Of a DNA stretch of 13,094 nucleotides, positions 7,793 through 13,094 are shown piece after piece. The stretch comes from Pseudomonadota bacterium. Its GTDB lineage: Bacteria; Pseudomonadota; Gammaproteobacteria; Steroidobacterales; Steroidobacteraceae. Both the position numbers and the translations under genes were made by a program. Every line of letters begins with the position of its first letter. Positions within the stretch are counted from its first letter, which is position 1. Location: the NCBI GenBank assembly GCA_023433515.1, contig JAEZCN010000067.1, forward strand, positions 1-13,094, written 5' to 3'. The notes beneath the pieces are model-generated. The model was not told the origin of the DNA and ran no database searches. It saw nothing but the letters and a program-made list of their open reading frames with translations.

Positions 7793-8343
7793 GTGGTCAC
7801 CGTCGCTTTCGCGGTCGAAAGTCGGCTGCCGAGACCCGGCGTCACGTCGCGGACGTTGTCGTTGCCGACCTTGGACGAACAGATGCGAATCCGCTGGGCG
7901 TTGAGCAAAGTCGTCGTCGTCCCGTTGCGGGCCAGGCCATCCGACGAAAAAGTCATCCGGTCGCCCGTCAGCGTCGACGTCACGCGCAGCGTGTTGCCGT
8001 AGGCCGGAATTTCTCCGCGCCGGATCACTTCACCCGCGGCATTGCGGACGATCCAGAAACGCCAGTTCGCGGCCGAACCCGAGCAGGTCGTGGCATTCAC
8101 GGCGCCGGCACGGCAGAAGGTCATCGTGGAATTGCGGGTAATGGCCTCGGAGCGCGCCAGCTGCATCGCCATGACGAGGTCATTGGTGTGCGTGACCAGG
8201 CGATTCCGGTTGATCATCTTGCCGAACGATGGGATCGCGATCCCGACGACGATCACGGCGACGATGATCGTCATCATCAATTCGATCAGCGTGAAGCCAT
8301 GTTGGCGGCCGCGGCGTGCCGACCTGTTCTGATGTGATGTCAT
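7786..8343 (-). CDS. fimT: Type IV pilus minor pilin FimT/FimU (GspH-like)
   Basis: A 185-residue prepilin and the first gene of the minor-pilin operon. The leader ends RRGRQHG and the mature N-terminus is FTLIELMMTIIVAVIVVGIA with Glu5. The segment NDLVMAMQLARSEAITRNST is the GspH/FimT signature, and the globular part holds paired cysteines (TFCRAG, TTCSGS, IRICSS, TVTTC). The open frame continues upstream to 8466, but the leader is best started at the ATG 8341-8343, which has GGGAG upstream in GGGAGATCGGGATACACCG. FimU in Pseudomonas links the tip minor pilins to the major pilin shaft, and FimT proteins of some species bind DNA during natural transformation. Sequence alone does not separate the two roles here. 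The stop overlaps the pilV start. Confidence 0.9.
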   Translation of the reverse strand: MTSHQNRSARRGRQHGFTLIELMMTIIVAVIVVGIAIPSFGKMINRNRLVTHTNDLVMAMQLARSEAITRNSTMTFCRAGAVNATTCSGSAANWRFWIVRNAAGEVIRRGEIPAYGNTLRVTSTLTGDRMTFSSDGLARNGTTTTLLNAQRIRICSSKVGNDNVRDVTPGLGSRLSTAKATVTTC

Positions 8344-8544
8344 CGGTGTATCCCGATCTCCCAAAAACACCGGCGTAGCTTCGGGGAAGCGCACGGGGCA
8401 CGCAGCCGGATTCCGACGGGCGGCCGCAAAGCCGGGATCGGCGGTGGCGACGCGGCCAAACTGCACGAATATGTGAACCCGACTCCCTGGCAGGAAATGT
8501 GACGCAGGTCCGGACGGCGTCCCCGGGGCGATTTCTCCGTGAAG

Positions 8545-8578
8545 CGCGCGGCCCCGATCGGCGGCGGCGCGCCGCGCG
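8545..8578. repeat. GC-only inverted repeat CGCGCGGC / GCCGCGCG
   Basis: Perfect 8-base arms at 8545-8552 and 8571-8578 with an 18-base spacer, extendable by one G-T pair. It could form a hairpin in either transcript, but no T-run follows, and such repeats arise easily in DNA this rich in G and C. Confidence 0.3.
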
Positions 8579-8702
8579 TGTAGTTAGCCGACGCGACCCG
8601 AGGTGCGGCCGGAATCCCGGATCGCCTGGCCCGAGATATGCGGTGGAGGTGGAGGAATCGGCGACGAATGGCGCCGTCACCCGGCAAATCCCGCCGGCGT
8701 CC

Positions 8703-8731
8703 TTGCAATTGCGCTGCGCTGCATCGATATT
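8703..8731 (+). promoter_or_regulatory. Candidate sigma70 promoter for lemA
   Basis: TTGCAA at 8703-8708 and GATATT at 8726-8731 are separated by 17 bases; each matches four of six consensus positions. The -10 ends 40 bases before the lemA ATG and lies in one of the few AT-richer patches of the intergenic region. Confidence 0.4.
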
Positions 8732-8771
8732 TCACGCGCGCCGTGCGGCGCCTTTTTCACGGAGCCTGCTC

Positions 8772-9356
8772 ATGGGTTGGATCATTCTTGGCATCGTCGT
8801 CGTCCTGATCTGGTTCGTCATTTCGGTCTACAACCGGCTGGTCGGCGCGCGCAACGGATACAAGAACGCATTCGCGCAGATCGACGTGCAGCTGACCCGT
8901 CGCTACGACCTCATCCCGAATCTCGTCGAAACCGCGAAGGGCTACATGAAGCACGAGCGCGAGACGCTCGAGGCCGTGATCAAGGCGCGTAATGCCGCCA
9001 TGTCGGGACTCAAGACGGCCGCCGCGAACCCGGGTGATGCGGCCGCGATGACGCAGCTCGCCGGCGCCGAAGGCGCGCTCGGCGCGACGCTCGGCCGCCT
9101 GTTCGCATTGGCCGAGGCGTACCCCGACCTCAAGGCCAACCAGAACATGATGCAATTGTCCGAGGAGCTCACCTCGACGGAGAACAAGGTCGCGTTCGCG
9201 CGGCAGGCGTACAACGACGCGGTGATGAGCTACAACAACCAGGTGGAGATGTTCCCGGGCAGCATCATCGCGGGCATGTTCAGTTTCGCGCTCGCGCAGC
9301 TGCTCGAGATCTCGAAGCCCGAGGCGCGCGAGGCGCCGAAGGTTTCGTTCACCTAG
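8772..9356 (+). CDS. lemA: LemA family protein
   Basis: A 194-residue protein with one N-terminal membrane helix (WIILGIVVVLIWFVISV, residues 3-19), a very short N-tail, and then the coiled helical LemA domain: VYNRLVGARNGYKNAFAQID, LTRRYDLIPNLVETAKGYM (41-59), HERETLEAVIKAR (61-73) and, later, QNMMQLSEELTSTENKVAFA. Length and order are those of typical bacterial LemA, which is anchored in the membrane with its helical bundle outside the cytoplasm. Function is not settled in the family; it often sits beside a TPM-domain (YgcG-like) protein or the HtpX protease, neither of which is present here. GGAG at 8761-8764 is seven bases before the ATG, which decides this start over the longer open frame. 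It converges on the MetX-family gene with only 24 bases between the two ends. Confidence 0.93.
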   Translation: MGWIILGIVVVLIWFVISVYNRLVGARNGYKNAFAQIDVQLTRRYDLIPNLVETAKGYMKHERETLEAVIKARNAAMSGLKTAAANPGDAAAMTQLAGAEGALGATLGRLFALAEAYPDLKANQNMMQLSEELTSTENKVAFARQAYNDAVMSYNNQVEMFPGSIIAGMFSFALAQLLEISKPEAREAPKVSFT

Positions 9357-9380
9357 ACGGGAAGCGGTGCCGTCGACAAG

Positions 9381-10565
9381 TTAGTCAGCCAGGAACCGGC
9401 CGATGGCCGCCGCGAACGGCTCGATGTCGACCAGGAAGGCGTCGTGGCCTTCGAGCGAGGCCAGCGGCACGAACTCGGTCGCGGTGCCTGCCGCTTCGAA
9501 CGCCTCCGCGAGCGCGTTCTGTTCGTTGATCGTGAACAGGATGTCCGATTCCACGCCGATGACCAGTGCGCGTTCCGCCGCGGCGCGCTTGAGCGCCGTG
9601 GCCGGTGAGCCGCCATGCGCGGACAGATCGAAGCGATCGATGGCGCGCGACAGATAGAGGTAGCAGTTCGGATCGAACACGGTGACGAACTTGTCGGCCT
9701 GCGCGTTGAGATAGTCCTGGATGGCGAATTCGGCCGGAAAGTGAGCCCGGCCCGGCGACAGCGCCTGGTAGTAGCGATCGGAAGCCGGCCTGCGGCCGAA
9801 ACGATGCTTCCATTCCGCGGCCGAACGATAGGTGAGAGTGCCGAGCTTGCGCGCGATGCGCATGCCCGTGATCGGGCGAACGTCACCCGAATACTGCCCG
9901 TCCTGCCAATCCGGATCCGTGAGGATGGCGTCGCGTTGTGTCGAGCGCAGCGCGATCGCAAAGGGTAGTGCGGCGGGGCTGCCCGAGATGCTGATCACCC
10001 GGCGCGCCACGCCGGCGAATTGCGCCGCGAACGCCAGCACCGCCATGCCGCCCAGCGATGCGCCGACCACCGCTGACAGTTTCTCGATGCCCAGCGAGCG
10101 GATCGTTTCGTATCCGCCCCGCGCGATGTCTTCGACCGACAAGTCCGGAAACTCGAGGCGATATGCCAGGCCCGTCGCCGGATCGATCGATGCCGGCCCC
10201 GACGAGCCGAAACAGCTGCCGAGCGAATTCACGCAGACGACGAAATAACGGTTGGTGTCGATGGCCTTGCCGGGGCCGACCATCTTCTCCCACCAGCCCG
10301 GCGCGGGGTCCGCGGCCGACGAGGCTGCGTGCGCCGAGGGCGAAAGGCCCGTGAACAACAGGATCGCATTGTCCCGGGCCGCGCTGAGCTGGCCCCAGGT
10401 CTCATACGCGACCTGCCCGCCGCGCAGTTCGCCTCCGCGCCAGAACGGAAACGGATCCGGCAGGCGCGCGAACTTCGTGGCGGGGCCGATGCTCACGTCA
10501 GCGAGCCCGGGTGCGGCGGCCGCGCGCAATCCATACACGAATTGTGGGCGCGGCGATCCGCTCAC
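9381..10565 (-). CDS. metX: MetX-family acyltransferase, probably serine O-succinyltransferase
   Basis: A 394-residue alpha/beta-hydrolase enzyme of the homoserine/serine O-acyltransferase family. The nucleophile elbow GASLGG places Ser170; Asp341 (VESDILF) and His374 (EGHDAF) complete the triad. VNSLGSCFGSSGPASIDP (112-129) is the conserved MetX block. The stretch after FTGLSPSAHA, continuing with ASSAADPAPGWWEKMVGPGK, resembles what I recall of the Xanthomonadaceae enzymes shown to succinylate L-serine rather than acylate homoserine; this rests on memory, not alignment. Context agrees: the GTG start (10563-10565) overlaps the stop of the cysteine synthase gene as GTGA, so the two are one unit. 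The proposed reaction is succinyl-CoA plus L-serine giving O-succinylserine, in the cytoplasm, as the first step to cysteine. The alternative is homoserine O-acetyl- or O-succinyltransferase for methionine. Family is certain; substrate is moderately likely. Confidence 0.9.
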   Translation of the reverse strand: MSGSPRPQFVYGLRAAAAPGLADVSIGPATKFARLPDPFPFWRGGELRGGQVAYETWGQLSAARDNAILLFTGLSPSAHAASSAADPAPGWWEKMVGPGKAIDTNRYFVVCVNSLGSCFGSSGPASIDPATGLAYRLEFPDLSVEDIARGGYETIRSLGIEKLSAVVGASLGGMAVLAFAAQFAGVARRVISISGSPAALPFAIALRSTQRDAILTDPDWQDGQYSGDVRPITGMRIARKLGTLTYRSAAEWKHRFGRRPASDRYYQALSPGRAHFPAEFAIQDYLNAQADKFVTVFDPNCYLYLSRAIDRFDLSAHGGSPATALKRAAAERALVIGVESDILFTINEQNALAEAFEAAGTATEFVPLASLEGHDAFLVDIEPFAAAIGRFLAD

Positions 10566-11503
10566 GGCTCGGGATCGCCACCGTCGGCGATGCCTTCGAA
10601 GAGTGGGGTAGATAGATAGCGCTCGCCCGTGTCGGGCAGCATCGCGAGCGTCACCGAGCCCGGGCCCGATTCGCGCGCGACCTTGAGCGCCGCGGCGAAC
10701 GTGCCGCCGCTCGAAATGCCACAGAAGATGCCTTCGCTCTTCGCGAGCGCGCGCGAGGCTTCGATCGCCTCGGCGTCCGTGACCGGCACGATGCGGTCAG
10801 GCACGTTGCGATTGAGCACGGCTGGAACGAAGTCCGGCGTCCAGCCCTGGATCTTGTGCGGCGAGAACGGCTTGCCGCCGAGCATCTGCGCGGCTTCCGG
10901 CTCGGTCGCGATCACTTTCACGTCGGGACGCGCGAGCTTGATCACCTCGCCGGCGCCGGTGAGCGTGCCGCCCGTGCCCCAGCCCGTGACGAAGTTGTCG
11001 AGGCGCTTGCCGACGAAGTCCTGAATGATTTCAGGACCGGTGGTGTTGCGGTGATAGGCCGGATTCGCCTGGTTCTCGAACTGGCGCGCGAGGAACCAGC
11101 CGTGCTTCTGCGCGAGCTCCGCGGCCTTGCGCACCATGCCCTGACCGCGCTCCGCGGCGGGCGTGAGGATCACCTTCGCGCCGAGGTAACGCATGATCTT
11201 GCGGCGCTCGATCGAGAAGGTTTCGACCATCACGGCGACGAACGGATAACCCTTGGCGGCGCAGACCATCGCGAGCGCGATGCCGGTGTTGCCGGAGGTC
11301 GCCTCGACCACGGTCTGGCCGGGCTTCAGCGCGCCACTCTTTTCAGCGTCCTCGATGATCGCGATCGCCAGGCGATCCTTGACCGAAGACAGCGGGTTGA
11401 AGAACTCGCACTTCACGTACATCGTCGTGCCCGCGGGCGCGAGGCGGTTGACACGAACGATGGGAGTGCGGCCGATGGTGCCTAAAATGTTGTCGTAGAT
11501 CAT
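10562..11503 (-). CDS. cysK: Cysteine synthase (PLP-dependent, CysK type)
   Basis: A 313-residue fold-type II PLP enzyme. The PLP Schiff-base lysine is Lys42 in NPLSSVKDRLA; the substrate-binding loop is TSGNT (69-73); the phosphate-binding loop is GTGGT (176-180); SSGG (264-267) and PDTGERYLST (290-299) complete the O-acylserine sulfhydrylase pattern. VETFSIERRK (93-102) is also typical. There is no heme or CBS domain, so it is not a full cystathionine beta-synthase. It replaces the acyl group of O-acetyl- or O-succinylserine with sulfide to make L-cysteine. It is first in a two-gene unit and its stop overlaps the GTG of the acyltransferase gene, which suggests that the two supply consecutive steps. 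ATG at 11501-11503 has no strong ribosome-binding site. The divergent neighbour is rluB, 86 bases away. Confidence 0.93.
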   Translation of the reverse strand: MIYDNILGTIGRTPIVRVNRLAPAGTTMYVKCEFFNPLSSVKDRLAIAIIEDAEKSGALKPGQTVVEATSGNTGIALAMVCAAKGYPFVAVMVETFSIERRKIMRYLGAKVILTPAAERGQGMVRKAAELAQKHGWFLARQFENQANPAYHRNTTGPEIIQDFVGKRLDNFVTGWGTGGTLTGAGEVIKLARPDVKVIATEPEAAQMLGGKPFSPHKIQGWTPDFVPAVLNRNVPDRIVPVTDAEAIEASRALAKSEGIFCGISSGGTFAAALKVARESGPGSVTLAMLPDTGERYLSTPLFEGIADGGDPEP

Positions 11504-11562
11504 GGTGCGGCGACTCTAGGCGTGTGACAAAAAGGAGACGAGCCCGGCCTTGGCATACCGAT

Positions 11563-11577
11563 ATAACGGTTGGTTAT
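11563..11577. promoter_or_regulatory. Palindrome ATAAC-N5-GTTAT in the cysK/rluB gap
   Basis: Perfect 5-base arms around GGTTG, with TATAAC as part of the left arm, lie in the 86-base divergent gap, ending 12 bases before the rluB ATG. The ATAAC-N5-GTTAT layout fits the T-N11-A pattern of LysR-type regulators, so a CysB-like operator is conceivable. Overlap with promoter sequence could equally explain it. Confidence 0.3.
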
Positions 11578-11589
11578 GCTCCCGCGCCA

Positions 11590-12357
11590 ATGACTGAATC
11601 ATCGACCGAGCGATTGCAGAAGCTGTTGTCGGGTGCGGGGCATGGCTCCCGGCGCGGCATCGAGGAGTGGATCCGTGACGGTCGCGTGACGATCAACGGC
11701 CGGGTCGCGGTGCTGGGCGATCGGGCCGTGGCCACCGACACGATCTGCCTCGACGGGCAGCCCCTCGACCTGGGCGGCTCGGCGGAAGACACCGAAGTGC
11801 TCGTCTATCACAAGCCGGTCGGCGAAGTGACGACACGCAGTGACCCGGAAGGCCGGCCCACGGTATTCGAAAGGCTCCCGCCTCCCGGAAGCGGCCGCTG
11901 GATCGTCGTCGGCCGGCTCGACGTGAATACCTCGGGGCTCCTGCTATTCACGAACGACGGGGACCTGGCCCATCGCCTCATGCATCCCTCGACCGGGATC
12001 GAGCGCGAGTACCGGGCGCGCCTGCGGGGGAAGCCTGCGCCCCAGGTGCTCGAACGGCTGAGGCGGGGGGTCATTCTCGAGGACGGTCCGGCCCGGTTCG
12101 ACCGCATCGATGAGGAGTCCTCGGAAGGCAGCCACTCGTGGTTCCGTGTGTGCCTGCACGAGGGCCGCAACCGGGAGGTGCGGCGCCTGTTCGAACACGA
12201 AGGATTCATGGTCAGCCGATTGACCCGTATACGATACGGTAACGTGATTCTGCCGCCTGATTTGCGCGCCTGTGGTGCACGAGCTCTCGATCCAGCATCG
12301 GTGGCGGAGCTCTCCCGGCTGGCGGCGGGATCCGCCAGCGCCTCGGTCCGGGCGTAG
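11590..12357 (+). CDS. rluB: 23S rRNA pseudouridine synthase RluB
   Basis: A 255-residue RsuA/RluB/E/F-family enzyme. The N-terminal S4 RNA-binding domain (RLQKLLSGAGHGSRRGIEEW, residues 8-27, then GRVTINGRV) is joined to the catalytic domain starting LVYHKPVGEVTTRSDPEGRP. The active-site aspartate is Asp111 in GRLDVNTSGLLLFTNDG; HEGRNREVRRLFEH (190-203) is the second strong family motif. RluB converts U2605 (E. coli numbering) of 23S rRNA to pseudouridine late in 50S assembly. The open frame extends back to 11524 but the protein starts cleanly at the ATG 11590-11592, from which S4 homology begins after seven residues. It lacks the long Lys/Arg-rich C-terminal tail of many RluB proteins and has only a short Ala/Ser-rich end. 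It stands alone; the scpA-scpB partners seen in many bacteria are not upstream. RluE/RluF/RsuA are less likely alternatives. Confidence 0.88.
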   Translation: MTESSTERLQKLLSGAGHGSRRGIEEWIRDGRVTINGRVAVLGDRAVATDTICLDGQPLDLGGSAEDTEVLVYHKPVGEVTTRSDPEGRPTVFERLPPPGSGRWIVVGRLDVNTSGLLLFTNDGDLAHRLMHPSTGIEREYRARLRGKPAPQVLERLRRGVILEDGPARFDRIDEESSEGSHSWFRVCLHEGRNREVRRLFEHEGFMVSRLTRIRYGNVILPPDLRACGARALDPASVAELSRLAAGSASASVRA

Positions 12358-12493
12358 TTCCGGCCCAGCGGTCAGGGGGCCGATCGCACCGCGGGACCAC
12401 GTTGTGGAATTGACACCTCTTATATGCACGCCCGGGTGCCCGGGACGCCGCCCCAAGGGCCCGAAAGTCTTAGCAATTCCCGCGCCAATCCCG

Positions 12494-12522
12494 TTGACAC
12501 TCCGGGGGGTGGCCACGAGAAT
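12494..12522 (+). promoter_or_regulatory. Sigma70 promoter of the tRNA-tuf operon
   Basis: TTGACA at 12494-12499 is a perfect -35; GAGAAT at 12517-12522 is a four-of-six -10 at exactly 17 bases. The bases after it, ACGCGGCTCG, form the GC-rich discriminator typical of promoters under stringent (ppGpp/DksA) control. The expected start, near 12529-12530, leaves about a 12-base leader before tRNA-Tyr. The remaining gap from 12358 holds no gene; it shows a weak hairpin CGGCCC/GGGCCG (12361-12382) just after rluB and a doubled CCCGGG near 12431-12442, neither with a T-run. Confidence 0.75.
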
Positions 12523-12541
12523 ACGCGGCTCGTTTTTCCTG

Positions 12542-12627
<86 letters not shown>

Positions 12628-12698
12628 CTCGGTACTCCGGTGAGGGAGGTCGGGTGCGCCTCCAGGGCAGGTGAGACGGTGGATGTTAGGTGGTTAGT

Positions 12699-12712
12699 CA
12701 GGCGTGAGCCTG
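12699..12712 (+). ncRNA. Hairpin with GTGA tetraloop between tRNA-Tyr and tRNA-Gly
   Basis: CAGGC-GTGA-GCCTG makes a perfect 5-pair stem closed by a GNRA tetraloop. It sits in the 96-base spacer between two tRNAs, 12 bases before tRNA-Gly. It may protect or guide processing of the precursor. No further gene is seen in this spacer. Confidence 0.4.
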
Positions 12713-12723
12713 GGGCGTCATCG

Positions 12724-12797
12724 GCGGGTGTAGTTCAATGGTTGAACCTCAGCCTTCCAAGCTGATGGCGTGGGTTCGATTCCCATCACCCGCTCCA
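12724..12797 (+). tRNA. tRNA-Gly (TCC)
   Basis: The acceptor stem GCGGGTG pairs with CACCCGC. The anticodon stem TCAGC/GCTGA encloses loop CTTCCAA (anticodon TCC, reading GGA and GGG). The T-loop is TTCGATT, the discriminator is T as usual for glycine tRNAs, and CCA is encoded. It corresponds to glyT upstream of tufB in E. coli and lies four bases before tRNA-Thr. Confidence 0.96.
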
Positions 12798-12801
12798 GAA
12801 A

Positions 12802-12877
<76 letters not shown>

Positions 12878-12958
12878 GTTTTCGCAAGCCGTCTTCGGGA
12901 CGAGTTCGGTTCGGGTTCGGTAGTTAGTAGGCAACAGGTTTTTTCAGAGGTTATCTCC

Positions 12959-13094
12959 GTGTCAAAAGAAAAGTTTGAACGCACCAAGCCGCACGTGAAC
13001 GTCGGCACGATCGGTCACGTCGACCATGGCAAGACCACGTTGACGGCGGCGTTGACGAAGGTGATGGCGGAGACGAACGGCGGCTCGTTCATGG
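12959..13094 (+). CDS. tuf: Elongation factor Tu, N-terminal part (runs off the window)
   Basis: The first 45 codons of EF-Tu, cut by the window end. The start reads SKEKFERTKPHVNVGTIGHV after the initiator, followed by DHGKTTLTAAL, so the G1/P-loop GHVDHGKT of the GTPase domain is complete. EF-Tu carries aminoacyl-tRNA to the ribosome as a GTP complex. The start is GTG at 12959-12961, decided by AGAGG at 12946-12950 and by the fixed N-terminus of the family. Its place behind three tRNA genes is the tufB arrangement, where tRNAs and EF-Tu are made from one stringently controlled transcript; secE and nusG would be expected beyond the edge. Codons are the GC-rich ones of a highly expressed gene. 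Confidence 0.97.
   Translation, partial: MSKEKFERTKPHVNVGTIGHVDHGKTTLTAALTKVMAETNGGSFM

Larger units (their letters stand above)
8344..8771. other. Divergent intergenic region between fimT and lemA
   Basis: A 428-base stretch without a convincing gene. The open frame that runs from 8499 into lemA has a low-complexity Arg/Pro-rich extension and is not credible as protein. The region should hold the pilus operon promoter (minus strand) and the lemA promoter (plus strand). I see a candidate for lemA only; for fimT there is an AT-richer patch around 8467-8473 (minus-strand CATATT) without a fitting -35, and no sigma54 GG-N10-GC element that I would trust. Confidence 0.6.

Noticed and set aside
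8499..8771. N-terminal extension of lemA
   Set aside because: The extension is Arg/Pro-rich, while the membrane helix expected at the LemA N-terminus begins at the ATG 8772, which has GGAG seven bases upstream.
12410..12426. TTGACA followed by TATATG as a promoter
   Set aside because: The two elements are only five bases apart, and no -10 lies 16-18 bases downstream of this TTGACA.
12904..12920. Three near-tandem GTTCGG copies before tuf
   Set aside because: Too short and too few to be more than local low complexity in the tuf leader.

Overview
The window is GC-rich chromosomal DNA from a proteobacterium, most likely a gammaproteobacterium of the Xanthomonadales/Steroidobacterales/Nevskiales kind. 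This is inferred from the gene content: a fimT-pilV-pilW-pilX-pilY1-pilE type IV pilus cluster, a MetX-type acyltransferase that resembles the serine O-succinyltransferases of Xanthomonadaceae, and tRNA genes that run into tuf as in gammaproteobacterial tufB operons. Nothing looks mobile: I found no transposase, integrase, phage gene, CRISPR array or tRNA-bounded insertion. The region is mainly conserved core genome, and I did not find a convincing undescribed system.

Left part, minus strand (84-8343). Transcription runs right to left. A type IV pilus minor-pilin operon reads fimT, pilV, pilW, pilX, pilY1, pilE, with stop/start overlaps at fimT/pilV, pilV/pilW and pilW/pilX and gaps of 30 and 14 bases before pilY1 and pilE. 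It encodes the prepilin-like priming complex, the tip protein PilY1 and a major-type pilin. Directly after pilE lies an exported endonuclease/exonuclease/phosphatase-fold protein whose start codon is not obvious. After a 94-base gap comes a small single-domain PilZ protein with intact c-di-GMP-binding motifs.

Middle (8344-9356). A 428-base divergent intergenic region separates fimT from lemA on the plus strand. It holds a plausible lemA promoter and a GC-only inverted repeat.

Sulfur amino-acid genes (9381-11503, minus strand). A cysteine synthase gene overlaps a MetX-family acyltransferase gene by 4 bases (GTGA). The pair fits a two-step serine-to-cysteine route in which serine is O-succinylated (or acetylated) and the PLP enzyme then replaces the acyl group with sulfide. 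The usual alternative for MetX is homoserine acylation for methionine synthesis.

Right part (11590-13094, plus strand). rluB, a 23S rRNA pseudouridine synthase, is divergent from cysK across 86 bases that contain a small palindrome. A 184-base gap ends in a stringent-type sigma70 promoter. It drives tRNA-Tyr(GTA), tRNA-Gly(TCC), tRNA-Thr(GGT) and then tuf (EF-Tu, GTG start), which is cut by the window end. The layout is that of the E. coli tufB operon without its first tRNA-Thr gene.
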